Of a DNA stretch of 64,000 nt, positions 8,895-16,190 are shown in pieces (position 1 is the first letter of the stretch; each line of letters starts with the position of its first letter). The notes beneath the pieces are model-generated. The model had not been told where the DNA came from and searched no databases. It saw only the letters and a program-made list of their open reading frames with translations. Where the stretch lies: NCBI RefSeq assembly GCF_042752395.1, contig NZ_JBHYXZ010000019.1, positions 15,152-79,151 on the forward strand, read 5' to 3'. A program made the translations under genes and the position numbers. The stretch is from Actinosynnema sp042752395 (lineage in GTDB: Bacteria > Actinomycetota > Actinomycetes > Mycobacteriales > Pseudonocardiaceae).

Positions 8895-8986
8895 GGCCCG
8901 ATTGTGATCCACCTCCGGCCGATGATGGCGTACTCCGGGGTACGGGATAGCCTCGCCCGCATCAACCAGCAGCGATGGGAGCAAGC

Positions 8987-9691
8987 GTGTCGAGGTCCGT
9001 TCTGGTCACCGGCGGCAACCGGGGCATCGGTCTGGCGATCGCTCAGGCGTTCGCCGCGCAGGGCGACAAGGTCGCGGTGACGCACCGCGGGTCCGGCGCG
9101 CCCGAGGGCCTGCTCGGCGTCAAGTGCGACGTGACCAGTTCCGCCGAGGTGGACGCGGCGTTCGCCGAGGTCGAGGAGGCGCACGGGCCGGTGGAGGTGC
9201 TCGTGGCCAACGCCGGCATCACCGACGACACCCTGCTGCTGCGGATGACCGACGAGCAGTTCACCCGCGTCCTGGACGCCAACCTGACCGGCGCGTTCCG
9301 GGTCGCCCAGCGCGCGTCCAAGGGCATGCTGCGCAAGCGCTACGGTCGGATCGTGTTCATCTCCTCCGTGGTCGGCCTCACCGGCGGCGCGGGCCAGGTC
9401 AACTACGCCGCGAGCAAGGCGGGCCTGGTGGGCGTGGCCCGGTCGATCGCCCGCGAACTCGGCTCGCGCAACATCACCGCCAACGTCGTCGCGCCCGGGT
9501 TCATCACCACGGACATGACCGACGCGCTGCCCGAGGAGCGCCGGAAGCAGATCCTGGGCCAGGTGCCGTCGGGCCGCTACGGCACGACCGACGAGATCGC
9601 CGCCGCCGTCACCTTCCTGGCCTCCGACGCCGCCGCCTACATCACCGGCGCGGTGCTGCCGGTCGACGGCGGCCTCGGCATGGGCCACTGA
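8987..9691 (+). CDS. fabG: 3-oxoacyl-ACP reductase FabG (MabA-like)
   Basis: A 234-residue NADPH-dependent short-chain reductase that converts 3-oxoacyl-ACP to 3-hydroxyacyl-ACP in type II fatty-acid elongation. It has the Rossmann motif VTGGNRGIGLAIAQ, the NAG motif, a catalytic Ser (FISSVVG) and YAASK, and ends GGLGMGH like mycobacterial MabA. GTG 8987 is preferred over ATG 8975 because GGGAG stands five bases upstream and the MabA core VSRSVLVTGG begins there. It is followed after 44 bases by an InhA-type enoyl reductase. The pair recapitulates mycobacterial mabA-inhA order and should act as one elongation module. Confidence 0.93.
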   Translation: MSRSVLVTGGNRGIGLAIAQAFAAQGDKVAVTHRGSGAPEGLLGVKCDVTSSAEVDAAFAEVEEAHGPVEVLVANAGITDDTLLLRMTDEQFTRVLDANLTGAFRVAQRASKGMLRKRYGRIVFISSVVGLTGGAGQVNYAASKAGLVGVARSIARELGSRNITANVVAPGFITTDMTDALPEERRKQILGQVPSGRYGTTDEIAAAVTFLASDAAAYITGAVLPVDGGLGMGH

Positions 9692-9735
9692 GCCACTGCC
9701 ACTACCAAGCACAACTTCTCGGAGGACGGGTTTCA

Positions 9736-10503
9736 GTGACGGGACTGCTCGAAGGCAAGCGGCTGCTGGTCACCGGCGTGATCACGGACGCGTCGATCGC
9801 CTTCCACGTGGCCAAGGTCGCGCAGGAGCAGGGCGCCCAGGTCGTGCTCACCGGCTTCGGCCGGATGAGCCTCGTGGACCGGATCGCCAAGCGCCTGCCG
9901 CAGCCGGCGCCGCTGGTCGAGCTCGACGTGCAGAACCAGGAGCACCTGGACACGCTGGCCGACCGGGTGCGCGAGCACGTGGACGGCCTCGACGGCGTGG
10001 TGCACGCGATCGGCTACGCGCCGCCGTCGTGCCTGGGCGCGCCGTTCATGGACGCGCCGTGGGAGGACGTCTCCACGGCCATGCACGTCTCGGCGTACTC
10101 CTACAAGGCCCTGGTGCAGGCCACCCTGCCGCTGATGGGCCGCGGCGCGTCGGTCGTCGGCCTGGACTTCGACGCCCGCCAGGCGTGGCCCGCCTACAAC
10201 TGGATGGGCCCCGCGAAGGCGGCGTTCGAGGCGATCAACCGCTACCTGGCCCGCGACCTCGGCCCGCAGGGCATCCGGGTCAACCTGGTCTCGGCGGGCC
10301 CCGTGCGCACCATGGCGGCCAAGTCGATCCCCGGCTTCCCGCAGCTGGAGGCCCTGTGGGCGGAGAAGGCGCCGCTGGGCTGGGACGTGGCCGACCCGGA
10401 GCCGGTCGCCAAGTCGGTGTGCGGGCTGCTGTCGGACTGGTTCCCGGCCACGACCGGGTCGATGGTGTTCGTCGACGGCGGCGTGCACTTCCTGGGCCTG
10501 TAG
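9736..10503 (+). CDS. inhA: NADH-dependent enoyl-ACP reductase, InhA type
   Basis: A 255-residue enoyl-ACP reductase completing the fatty-acid elongation cycle. It has the FabI/InhA nucleotide-binding start GKRLLVTGVITDASIAFHVA and the catalytic YNWMGPAK (Tyr-x6-Lys), and ends FVDGGVHFLGL. The GTG start at 9736 follows a perfect GGAGG at 9721-9725. At the position of mycobacterial Ser94 (HSIGFMP) this protein reads HAIGYAP, so Ala91 replaces the serine. In M. tuberculosis S94A is a known isoniazid/ethionamide resistance change. The long substrate loop of mycobacterial InhA appears slightly shorter. It is co-directional with fabG and followed by a strong terminator. Confidence 0.93.
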   Translation: MTGLLEGKRLLVTGVITDASIAFHVAKVAQEQGAQVVLTGFGRMSLVDRIAKRLPQPAPLVELDVQNQEHLDTLADRVREHVDGLDGVVHAIGYAPPSCLGAPFMDAPWEDVSTAMHVSAYSYKALVQATLPLMGRGASVVGLDFDARQAWPAYNWMGPAKAAFEAINRYLARDLGPQGIRVNLVSAGPVRTMAAKSIPGFPQLEALWAEKAPLGWDVADPEPVAKSVCGLLSDWFPATTGSMVFVDGGVHFLGL

Positions 10504-10511
10504 CGCGCGAC

Positions 10512-10545
10512 CCGGGTCGGCGTGCGGTCGGTCACGCCGACCCGG
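10512..10545 (+). terminator. Rho-independent-like hairpin after inhA
   Basis: CCGGGTCGGCGTG (10512-10524) and CACGCCGACCCGG (10533-10545) form a perfect 13-bp stem with an 8-base loop. It lies 8 bases past the inhA stop and 37 bases before hemH. It should separate fabG-inhA from hemH, at least partly, or attenuate read-through. Confidence 0.75.
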
Positions 10546-10582
10546 TTGTGCGGCCACCGGTCGTCGGCGCGAGGATGTCCGG

Positions 10583-11611
10583 GTGAGTTACGACGCGCTG
10601 CTCTGGCTGTCCTTCGGCGGACCGGAAGGACCGGAGGACGTCCGCCCCTTCCTCGAGAACGTGACCCGCGGCCGCGGGGTGCCGCCCGAGCGGTTGGACG
10701 AGGTCGAGCGGCACTACCTGCACTTCGGCGGCGTGTCGCCGATCAACGCGCTCAACCGCGCCGCCATCGAGGCCGTGCGCGGGCTGGTCGACCTGCCGAT
10801 CTACTTCGGCAACCGCAACTGGCACCCGATGGTCGAGGACACGCTGGCCGAGATGAAGGCCGCCGGCGTCGAGCGCGCGCTCGTCTTCCCGACCAGCGCC
10901 TACGGCGGCTACTCCGCGTGCCGCCAGTACGACGAGGACATCCTGCGGGCCCGCGCGGCGGTCGAGGACGCGCCGGAGCTGGTCAAGCTGCGCCAGTTCT
11001 TCGACCACCCGCTGTTCGTGGAGTCGTTCGCCGAGGCCGTCCGCGCCGCCGCGGCCGGGCTGCCCGGCGACGACTACCGCCTCGTGTTCACCGCCCACTC
11101 GGTGCCGGTGTCGGCCGACCGCGCCGCCGGACCGCCGGAGGACGGCGGCCACCTCTACTCCCGGCAGGTCGCGGAGGCGTCCCGGCTGGTCGCGGAGGCC
11201 GTGGGCGTGTCCGACCACGACGTGGTGTGGCAGTCGCGGTCCGGGCCGCCGCAGATCCCGTGGCTCGAACCGGACATCGTGGACCACCTCGACACCCTCT
11301 ACGACAAGGGTGTGCGCAACGTGGTCGTGTGCCCGATCGGGTTCGTCAGCGATCACCTGGAAGTGGTGTGGGACCTCGACACGGAGGCCCGCGAACGCGC
11401 CCAGGAGCTGGGCATGGGGTTCGCCCGCGCGGCCACGCCCAACAACGACCCCCGGTTCGCCCGGCTCGTCGCGGAACTCGTCGCCGAGCACGTGTCCGGC
11501 GCGCCCGCGCGCAAGCTGTCGGACTTCCCGGCGCTGGGCTGCACGCGGGACGGCGCGTTCTGCGCCACCCGCTGCTGCGAGCCGGCGAAACGGCCGGGAG
11601 CCGCCGGATGA
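10583..11611 (+). CDS. hemH: Ferrochelatase (coproporphyrin type)
   Basis: A 342-residue ferrochelatase that inserts Fe(II) into coproporphyrin III (the actinobacterial coproporphyrin-dependent route) or protoporphyrin. It starts MSYDALLWLSFGGPEGPEDV at GTG 10583. Active-site regions are FTAHSVP and CPIGFVSDHLEVVWDLD. Cysteines at YGGYSACRQY and the C-terminal GCTRDGAFC/RCC cluster resemble the four ligands of the [2Fe-2S] cluster known in the mycobacterial enzyme. Its place after inhA matches M. tuberculosis Rv1483-Rv1485. The stop overlaps the next start by four bases, making a small operon of three genes. Confidence 0.93.
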   Translation: MSYDALLWLSFGGPEGPEDVRPFLENVTRGRGVPPERLDEVERHYLHFGGVSPINALNRAAIEAVRGLVDLPIYFGNRNWHPMVEDTLAEMKAAGVERALVFPTSAYGGYSACRQYDEDILRARAAVEDAPELVKLRQFFDHPLFVESFAEAVRAAAAGLPGDDYRLVFTAHSVPVSADRAAGPPEDGGHLYSRQVAEASRLVAEAVGVSDHDVVWQSRSGPPQIPWLEPDIVDHLDTLYDKGVRNVVVCPIGFVSDHLEVVWDLDTEARERAQELGMGFARAATPNNDPRFARLVAELVAEHVSGAPARKLSDFPALGCTRDGAFCATRCCEPAKRPGAAG

Positions 11612-12081
11612 GCGTGGACTTCAGCTGGTCGCCCCGGCCCGCGGACTGGCGTGACGCGCTGCGCATCGCCGTGCCGCTGTACCGGTGGGCGCCGTGGTTC
11701 GCCGCGGTGCTCGCCGCGCTGGGGGTGGTCGTGCTGGTGATGGGCATGACCTGGGCGGGTGTGTTCGGGCTCGGGCTCGCTGTGATCATCATCGCACTCG
11801 TGCCGGTGGGCACCGCGGTGAACTTCCACAACCACCCGCTGGCCGCCAAGGCCGTGACCGGCACGGCGGACGCGCACTCGCTGCGCATGTCCGTCGGCGA
11901 GGCCGCGCGCAGCGAGCTGAGCTGGTCGGAGCTGCCGGGCTGGGTGGAGACGGCGCGCGGTTTCGTGCTCAGGACCGGCACGACCGCGCTGTACGCCGTG
12001 CCGCACCGCGCGTTCGCCGACCGCGACGCCGTCGACCGGTTCCGCGCGTTGCTGGTCGAACACGTCGGCCCGGCGACCTGA
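11608..12081 (+). CDS. YcxB-like membrane protein
   Basis: A 157-residue protein starting at ATG 11608, which overlaps the hemH stop. Two hydrophobic helices lie near residues 30-70 (FAAVLAALGVVVLVMGM; GVFGLGLAVIIIALVPVG), followed by a soluble YcxB-like domain with LSWSELPGWVETARGFVLRTG and VPHRAFADRDAVDRFRALL. YcxB-like proteins have no known activity. It may sit in the cytoplasmic membrane with the domain inside. Translational coupling to hemH is likely but does not prove a haem function. Confidence 0.75.
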   Translation: MSVDFSWSPRPADWRDALRIAVPLYRWAPWFAAVLAALGVVVLVMGMTWAGVFGLGLAVIIIALVPVGTAVNFHNHPLAAKAVTGTADAHSLRMSVGEAARSELSWSELPGWVETARGFVLRTGTTALYAVPHRAFADRDAVDRFRALLVEHVGPAT

Positions 12082-12113
12082 GTTCCGGGGCGGCCCGCGT
12101 ACCCTCGGCAGGC

Positions 12114-12911
12114 GTGTCTGGTGCGAGTGCGACGCTGGTCGTCTGGACGTCTGCCTGGCTGCACGGTGCGGCCGCGGCCGACGACGTCCTGGACGCCCTG
12201 GGGTTCTGGGCCGAGCTGCACGAAGTGGTGGCCGACGACGACGGGACCGCGACCGCGCTCGACCTGCCCGGCCCCGACGAGGCCCCGGTGGGACCGGCGC
12301 TGCTGCTGGCGTCGCTGCGCCGCGCGAACGCGACCACGGCCCGGATGGTGATCCCGGTCCCCGGTGACGTGCGCGGGCTGGGCGGCAGCGGGCCGCTGGG
12401 CAAGTCCGCGCTGCGCGCCGGGCAGGCCGCCGTGCTGCCCGAGGTGGGCGTGGGCCTGGTGCCGAAGCTGGTGGCCGACGGCGTGATGCGGTGGACCGTC
12501 TTCGACCTGCCGAACGCCACGCCCGGCGAGCACGTGCCGATCGGCGAGGCCGAGCACGGGCTGGCGTCGGCGATGCGCGAGGCGGCCACCGCGCTCGTGA
12601 CGCTCGACGTGGCGCGGCACCGCCCGAACGTGCGCGCCGAGATCGCCGAGCTGTCCGCCGAGCAGACGAAGGTGGCCTGGCCCGCCGGCATGCCGCCGCG
12701 CGCGCTGCGGGTGCTCCAGCGGGCCGCCGAGGTGGCCGCGATCCTCACCGTGGCGGCGTCCGACGCGCCCGGCGGGGCCGTCTCGGCGACCGCGACGCGG
12801 GCTCGGGACGAGGCGCTGCGGCCGCTGTCCGAGGCCGTCCGGCGGGCGCGGCTCGCGGCCGTGGACGAAGCCGTCCGGGTGCTTTCGGATCAGGGGGCCG
12901 GCCGCCATTAG
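12114..12911 (+). CDS. Conserved hypothetical protein (Rv1486c-like position)
   Basis: A 265-residue soluble protein with no signal peptide or membrane segment. GTG 12114 is used because the similar-looking core ATLVVWTSAWLHG begins just after it. The middle contains VGVGLVPKLVADGVMRWTVFDL and a helical C-terminal half rich in Ala, Glu and Arg. In mycobacteria a conserved hypothetical gene of about this size (Rv1486c) also neighbours hemH, and I infer that this is its counterpart. No catalytic motif is recognised, so no function is offered. Confidence 0.72.
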   Translation: MSGASATLVVWTSAWLHGAAAADDVLDALGFWAELHEVVADDDGTATALDLPGPDEAPVGPALLLASLRRANATTARMVIPVPGDVRGLGGSGPLGKSALRAGQAAVLPEVGVGLVPKLVADGVMRWTVFDLPNATPGEHVPIGEAEHGLASAMREAATALVTLDVARHRPNVRAEIAELSAEQTKVAWPAGMPPRALRVLQRAAEVAAILTVAASDAPGGAVSATATRARDEALRPLSEAVRRARLAAVDEAVRVLSDQGAGRH

Positions 12912-12923
12912 GCGGCACCCGCC

Positions 12924-13003
12924 GTCGAATGTTCGACAGCGATTCGGCGGTGGTCGAAATGCTGTTGCGGGACCACGGATTCGCGGCCAGTCGAACATTC
13001 GAC
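12924..13003. repeat. Two inverted copies of a 14-bp palindrome-like motif
   Basis: GTCGAATGTTCGAC (12924-12937) and its exact reverse complement GTCGAACATTCGAC (12990-13003) lie 66 bases apart just after the hypothetical gene. Each is itself nearly palindromic (GTCGAA/TTCGAC). They may be regulator sites or the arms of a large hairpin. The remaining intergenic stretch up to 13236 shows no gene I can support. Confidence 0.5.
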
Positions 13004-13236
13004 GCGGAACTACTCCGGCCACGGTGCCGGCAATCGGCTGAACAGGTGACACGGCTGACAGCCGTTTGCCCTCCGAATCGATTCCGGCCGAAGCGGAAGT
13101 AACAATCCCATTGGTGTTCGATGCGCTGAACCCGCAGGTCAGAGACCTTGTGGATGGCTTCGCGCACGGGTATAGACGCCGATTATGTCCAGGTCAACCC
13201 CTCGTCAACACGAGGTGTCGTGCGTTACGGTACGTC

Positions 13237-13250
13237 TGGGAGCGCTCCCA
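13237..13250. promoter_or_regulatory. CebR box 1
   Basis: TGGGAGCGCTCCCA is an exact match to the palindromic operator of CebR, the LacI-family repressor of cellulose and cello-oligosaccharide utilisation in Streptomyces, which releases DNA on binding cellobiose or cellotriose. It lies 92 bases upstream of the GH6 cellulase start. Confidence 0.92.
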
Positions 13251-13297
13251 GCCACCCCGTTTCGGTCTCGCGTCGAATCCCGATTCGGCGGCTTCGC

Positions 13298-13311
13298 TGG
13301 GAGCGCTCCCA
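13298..13311. promoter_or_regulatory. CebR box 2
   Basis: A second perfect TGGGAGCGCTCCCA, centred 61 bases downstream of the first and 31 bases before the cellulase ATG. The spacing is about six helical turns, so two bound repressor dimers would face the same side of the DNA and could cooperate or loop. A good RBS (AAGGAGG) follows at about 13329-13335. Confidence 0.92.
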
Positions 13312-13341
13312 GATGGCGGGTTGCTCGCAAGGAGGCGATGC

Positions 13342-15168
13342 ATGAGTCTGCGCACGTTCGTACGTTCCCGGAAACTCACCGGGGCGTTGGCGGTGACCTC
13401 GGTCTCGGCTTTGGCCGTGGCCGGGGTGGTGGCTTCCGGAGCCACCGCCAACGCTGCCCCGGGGTGCCGGGTGTCGTACCAGATCAGTAGCCAGTGGCAA
13501 GGCGGATTCGGCGCCAACGTCACGGTCACCAACCTGGGTGACGCCATCTCCGGCGGTTGGACGCTGGAGTGGGACTTCGCCGCCGGCCAGCAGGTCCAGC
13601 AGGGTTGGAACGGCACGTTCTCCCAGTCCGGGGCGCGCGTGACGGTCCGCAACCCCTCCTGGGCCCCGAGCCTCGGCACCGGCGCCTCGGTCACCCCCGG
13701 GTTCAACGGCTCGTGGAACGGGTCCAACCCGGCTCCCACGCAGTTCCGCCTGAACGGGACGGTGTGCACGGGGAGCATCAACACGACCACGTCGACGACG
13801 ACGACCACCACCACGACGTCGACCACGACCAGCACCACGACGACCACCACGACGACGGGCACCAACCCCGGCGGTCCGCGGGTGGACAACCCGTACGTGG
13901 GCGCGGGCGTGTACGTGAACCCGCAGTGGTCGGCCCGCGCCGCTGCCGAGCCGGGTGGCTCGCGCATCGCGAACCAGCCCACCGCGGTGTGGCTGGACCG
14001 GACCAGCGCGATCGACGGCAACGGCTCGCCGACCACCGGCAGCATGGGCCTGGCCGCCCACCTCGACGAGGCCGAGAAGCAGCGCGCCGCGCGTGCGGAC
14101 GGCCAGCTGGTCTTCCAGTTCGTCGTGTACAACCTGCCCGGTCGTGACTGCGCCGCGCTGGCCTCCGCCGGCGAGCTCGGCCCGACCGAGATCGGTCGCT
14201 ACAAGACCGAGTACATCGACAAGATCACGAGCATCGTCAGCAACCCGAAGTACTCGAAGCTGCGCATCGTCGCGGTCATCGAGATCGACTCGCTGCCGAA
14301 CCTCGTCACCAACGTGAGCCCGCGCGCCACGGCCGTGCCGGCCTGCGACACGATGAAGGCGAACGGCAACTACGTCGAGGGTGTCTCGTACGCCGTCGGC
14401 AAGCTGGGTGACATCCCGAACGTCTACAACTACCTCGACTCCGGCCACCACGGCTGGATCGGGTGGGGCGACACGGTTCCCGAGTACGACAACTTCTACG
14501 CCTCGGCGAAGATGATGGCCTCGATCCTGGGCAAGAACGGCGTCACCAAGGACAAGGTCCACGGTTTCGCCACCAACACGGCGAACTACTCCGCGCTGGA
14601 GGAGCCGTACTGGACGGTCGACGACGTCGTCAACGGTCGCCCGGTGAAGGAGCAGGCGAAGTGGGTCGACTGGAACGACTTCAACGGTGAGCTGGGCTTC
14701 GCCACGGCGATGCGCGCCGAGCTCGTCAAGCAGGGCTTCGACAGCAACATCGGCATGCTGATCGACACCTCGCGCAACGGTTGGGGCGGCCCGAACCGGC
14801 CCACCGCGAAGTCGACCTCCACGAACCCGGACACCTACGTGAACGAGTCGCGCATCGACCGCCGCTACCAGAAGGGCAACTGGTGCAACCAGGCCGGCGC
14901 CGGTCTGGGCGAGCGTCCGAAGGCGGCCCCGAAGGCGGGTATCGACGCCTACGTCTGGATCAAGCCGCCGGGTGAGTCCGACGGTGCGTCCACCGAGATC
15001 CCGAACGACGAGGGCAAGCGCCTCGACCGGATGTGCGACCCGACCTACGGTGGCAACGTCCGCAACGGCAACAACCCCTCGGGCGCGCTGCCGGACGCCC
15101 CGCTGTCGGGCCACTGGTTCTCGGCCCAGTTCCAGGAGCTCATGCGCAACGCCTACCCGGCGCTGTGA
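13342..15168 (+). CDS. Secreted GH6 cellobiohydrolase with N-terminal CBM2
   Basis: A 608-residue secreted cellulase. ATG 13342 follows AAGGAGG and gives a signal peptide ending near ATANAAPG. Residues about 42-140 are a CBM2 cellulose-binding module (VSYQISSQWQGGFGANVTVTN; LEWDFAAGQQV; GFNGSWNGSNPAPTQFRLNG; terminal Cys pair). A Thr/Ser-only linker follows, then a GH6 catalytic domain from about residue 180. GH6 signatures are VVYNLPGRDCAALASAGEL and IVAVIEIDSLPNLV. EIDSLPN, rather than EPDS, and the total length suggest the exo-acting Cel6B/CbhA class that cuts cellobiose from non-reducing ends. Two CebR boxes upstream predict induction by cello-oligosaccharides. A strong terminator follows. 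Confidence 0.95.
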   Translation: MSLRTFVRSRKLTGALAVTSVSALAVAGVVASGATANAAPGCRVSYQISSQWQGGFGANVTVTNLGDAISGGWTLEWDFAAGQQVQQGWNGTFSQSGARVTVRNPSWAPSLGTGASVTPGFNGSWNGSNPAPTQFRLNGTVCTGSINTTTSTTTTTTTTSTTTSTTTTTTTTGTNPGGPRVDNPYVGAGVYVNPQWSARAAAEPGGSRIANQPTAVWLDRTSAIDGNGSPTTGSMGLAAHLDEAEKQRAARADGQLVFQFVVYNLPGRDCAALASAGELGPTEIGRYKTEYIDKITSIVSNPKYSKLRIVAVIEIDSLPNLVTNVSPRATAVPACDTMKANGNYVEGVSYAVGKLGDIPNVYNYLDSGHHGWIGWGDTVPEYDNFYASAKMMASILGKNGVTKDKVHGFATNTANYSALEEPYWTVDDVVNGRPVKEQAKWVDWNDFNGELGFATAMRAELVKQGFDSNIGMLIDTSRNGWGGPNRPTAKSTSTNPDTYVNESRIDRRYQKGNWCNQAGAGLGERPKAAPKAGIDAYVWIKPPGESDGASTEIPNDEGKRLDRMCDPTYGGNVRNGNNPSGALPDAPLSGHWFSAQFQELMRNAYPAL

Positions 15169-15210
15169 CCATCGGCTGACCGGCACGACAACTGAATAAT
15201 CTCTGCACAA

Positions 15211-15247
15211 CCCGTAGGCGGTGTCCCCCGTGGACGCCGCCTACGGG
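15211..15247 (+). terminator. Terminator after the cellulase gene
   Basis: CCCGTAGGCGG (15211-15221) and CCGCCTACGGG (15237-15247) make a perfect 11-bp stem with a 15-base loop, followed by CTTTCGG. It lies 43 bases beyond the cellulase stop and isolates it from the kinase-like gene. Confidence 0.8.
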
Positions 15248-15266
15248 CTTTCGGCGGGCGGTTACC

Positions 15267-16139
15267 GTGTCCCCGGTGGACATCGAGGAGATCACCGCGC
15301 GGTTGGCCCTGAGGTTCGGCCCCTCGGTCGCGCGGTGGTGCGCTGAGCTGCCCTCGCGGGTGTCGGAGGCGGCCACGCGCTGGGGCGTGACGCCGGTCGG
15401 GATGACGCCGCAGGGCGCTTCGTCGGTGGTGGTGGCGTGCGAGCGCCCGGACGGGACGCCGCTGGTGCTCAAGCTGAGCCCGGACGAGGACTTCCTGGCC
15501 CGCCAGTCGGCCGTGCTGCGGCTGTTCGCCCCGTCCGGCCGGGTGCCCGCCGTGCTCGCCGAGGCCGCGGGCGCGGTGCTGATGGAGGCGATCCGGCCCG
15601 GCACGATGGCCGAGGAGCTGCCGACCCCGCCGTCGGCCCGCGAGTGGGCGGGCCTGGCGGCCGCGCTGCACATCGCGCCCGACCCGGGCGACGGGTGGCC
15701 GGACCTGCGCGACCGGTGCGAGGAGTTCTTCGCCCGGATCGGCCGCCGGCTGGCCGACCCGGCCGTGGCCGCGCACGTCACCGGGCCGATGTGGGCGCGG
15801 GCCGCGCAGCGGTGCCGCACCCTGCTCGCCACCCAGCCCCGCGTCCTGCTGCACGGAGACCTGCACCTGGGCAACGTGCTCGACGGCGGCCCGGACCGCG
15901 GTCTCGTGGCGATCGACCCGAGGCCGTGCGTCGGCGACCCGTGCTTCGACGTAGTGGACTACGTCCTGGACGCGGCGGGACGCGAAGGGGTGGCCGCACG
16001 CGCGGGCCTGGTGGCCGAGGCCGCCGAGCTGGACCCCGACCGCCTGCACGAGTGGTGCCGCGCCCTGGCCCCGGTCATCGCCGTTTCCCGCCTGGACGAC
16101 GAGGCCGCCCGCGCCGAGCTGCTGGTCCTGGCCGGCTGA
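15267..16139 (+). CDS. Aminoglycoside/hydroxyurea phosphotransferase-like kinase
   Basis: A 290-residue small-molecule kinase of the APH(6)/hydroxyurea resistance family within the protein-kinase-like fold. The catalytic loop LLHGDLHLGNVLDGG (about residue 194) and metal-binding VAIDPRPCVGDPCFDV are intact. The ATP-binding half contains LVLKLSPDEDF. Members phosphorylate streptomycin or hydroxyurea, but many chromosomal copies have unknown substrates, so resistance should not be assumed. The start may be GTG 15267 or GTG 15276; neither has a clear RBS. It stands alone between a terminator and the AAA ATPase gene. Confidence 0.82.
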   Translation: MSPVDIEEITARLALRFGPSVARWCAELPSRVSEAATRWGVTPVGMTPQGASSVVVACERPDGTPLVLKLSPDEDFLARQSAVLRLFAPSGRVPAVLAEAAGAVLMEAIRPGTMAEELPTPPSAREWAGLAAALHIAPDPGDGWPDLRDRCEEFFARIGRRLADPAVAAHVTGPMWARAAQRCRTLLATQPRVLLHGDLHLGNVLDGGPDRGLVAIDPRPCVGDPCFDVVDYVLDAAGREGVAARAGLVAEAAELDPDRLHEWCRALAPVIAVSRLDDEAARAELLVLAG

Positions 16140-16190
16140 CGCCGCCGGTCCCGGAGGTGGAGCCGCTCCACATCGACCGGAGGCCGATGG

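Noticed and set aside
12929..13102. 57-codon open frame after the Rv1486c-like gene
   Set aside because: It starts inside a palindromic motif, has no RBS and no recognisable product; its frame is simply open in GC-rich DNA.
13788..13860. ACG/ACC triplet run that looks like a microsatellite
   Set aside because: It encodes the Thr/Ser linker between the cellulose-binding and catalytic domains, typical for secreted cellulases.
15267..16139. Clinical-type aminoglycoside resistance gene
   Set aside because: The family is broad and the copy is chromosomal, with no mobile context; resistance cannot be claimed from motifs alone.
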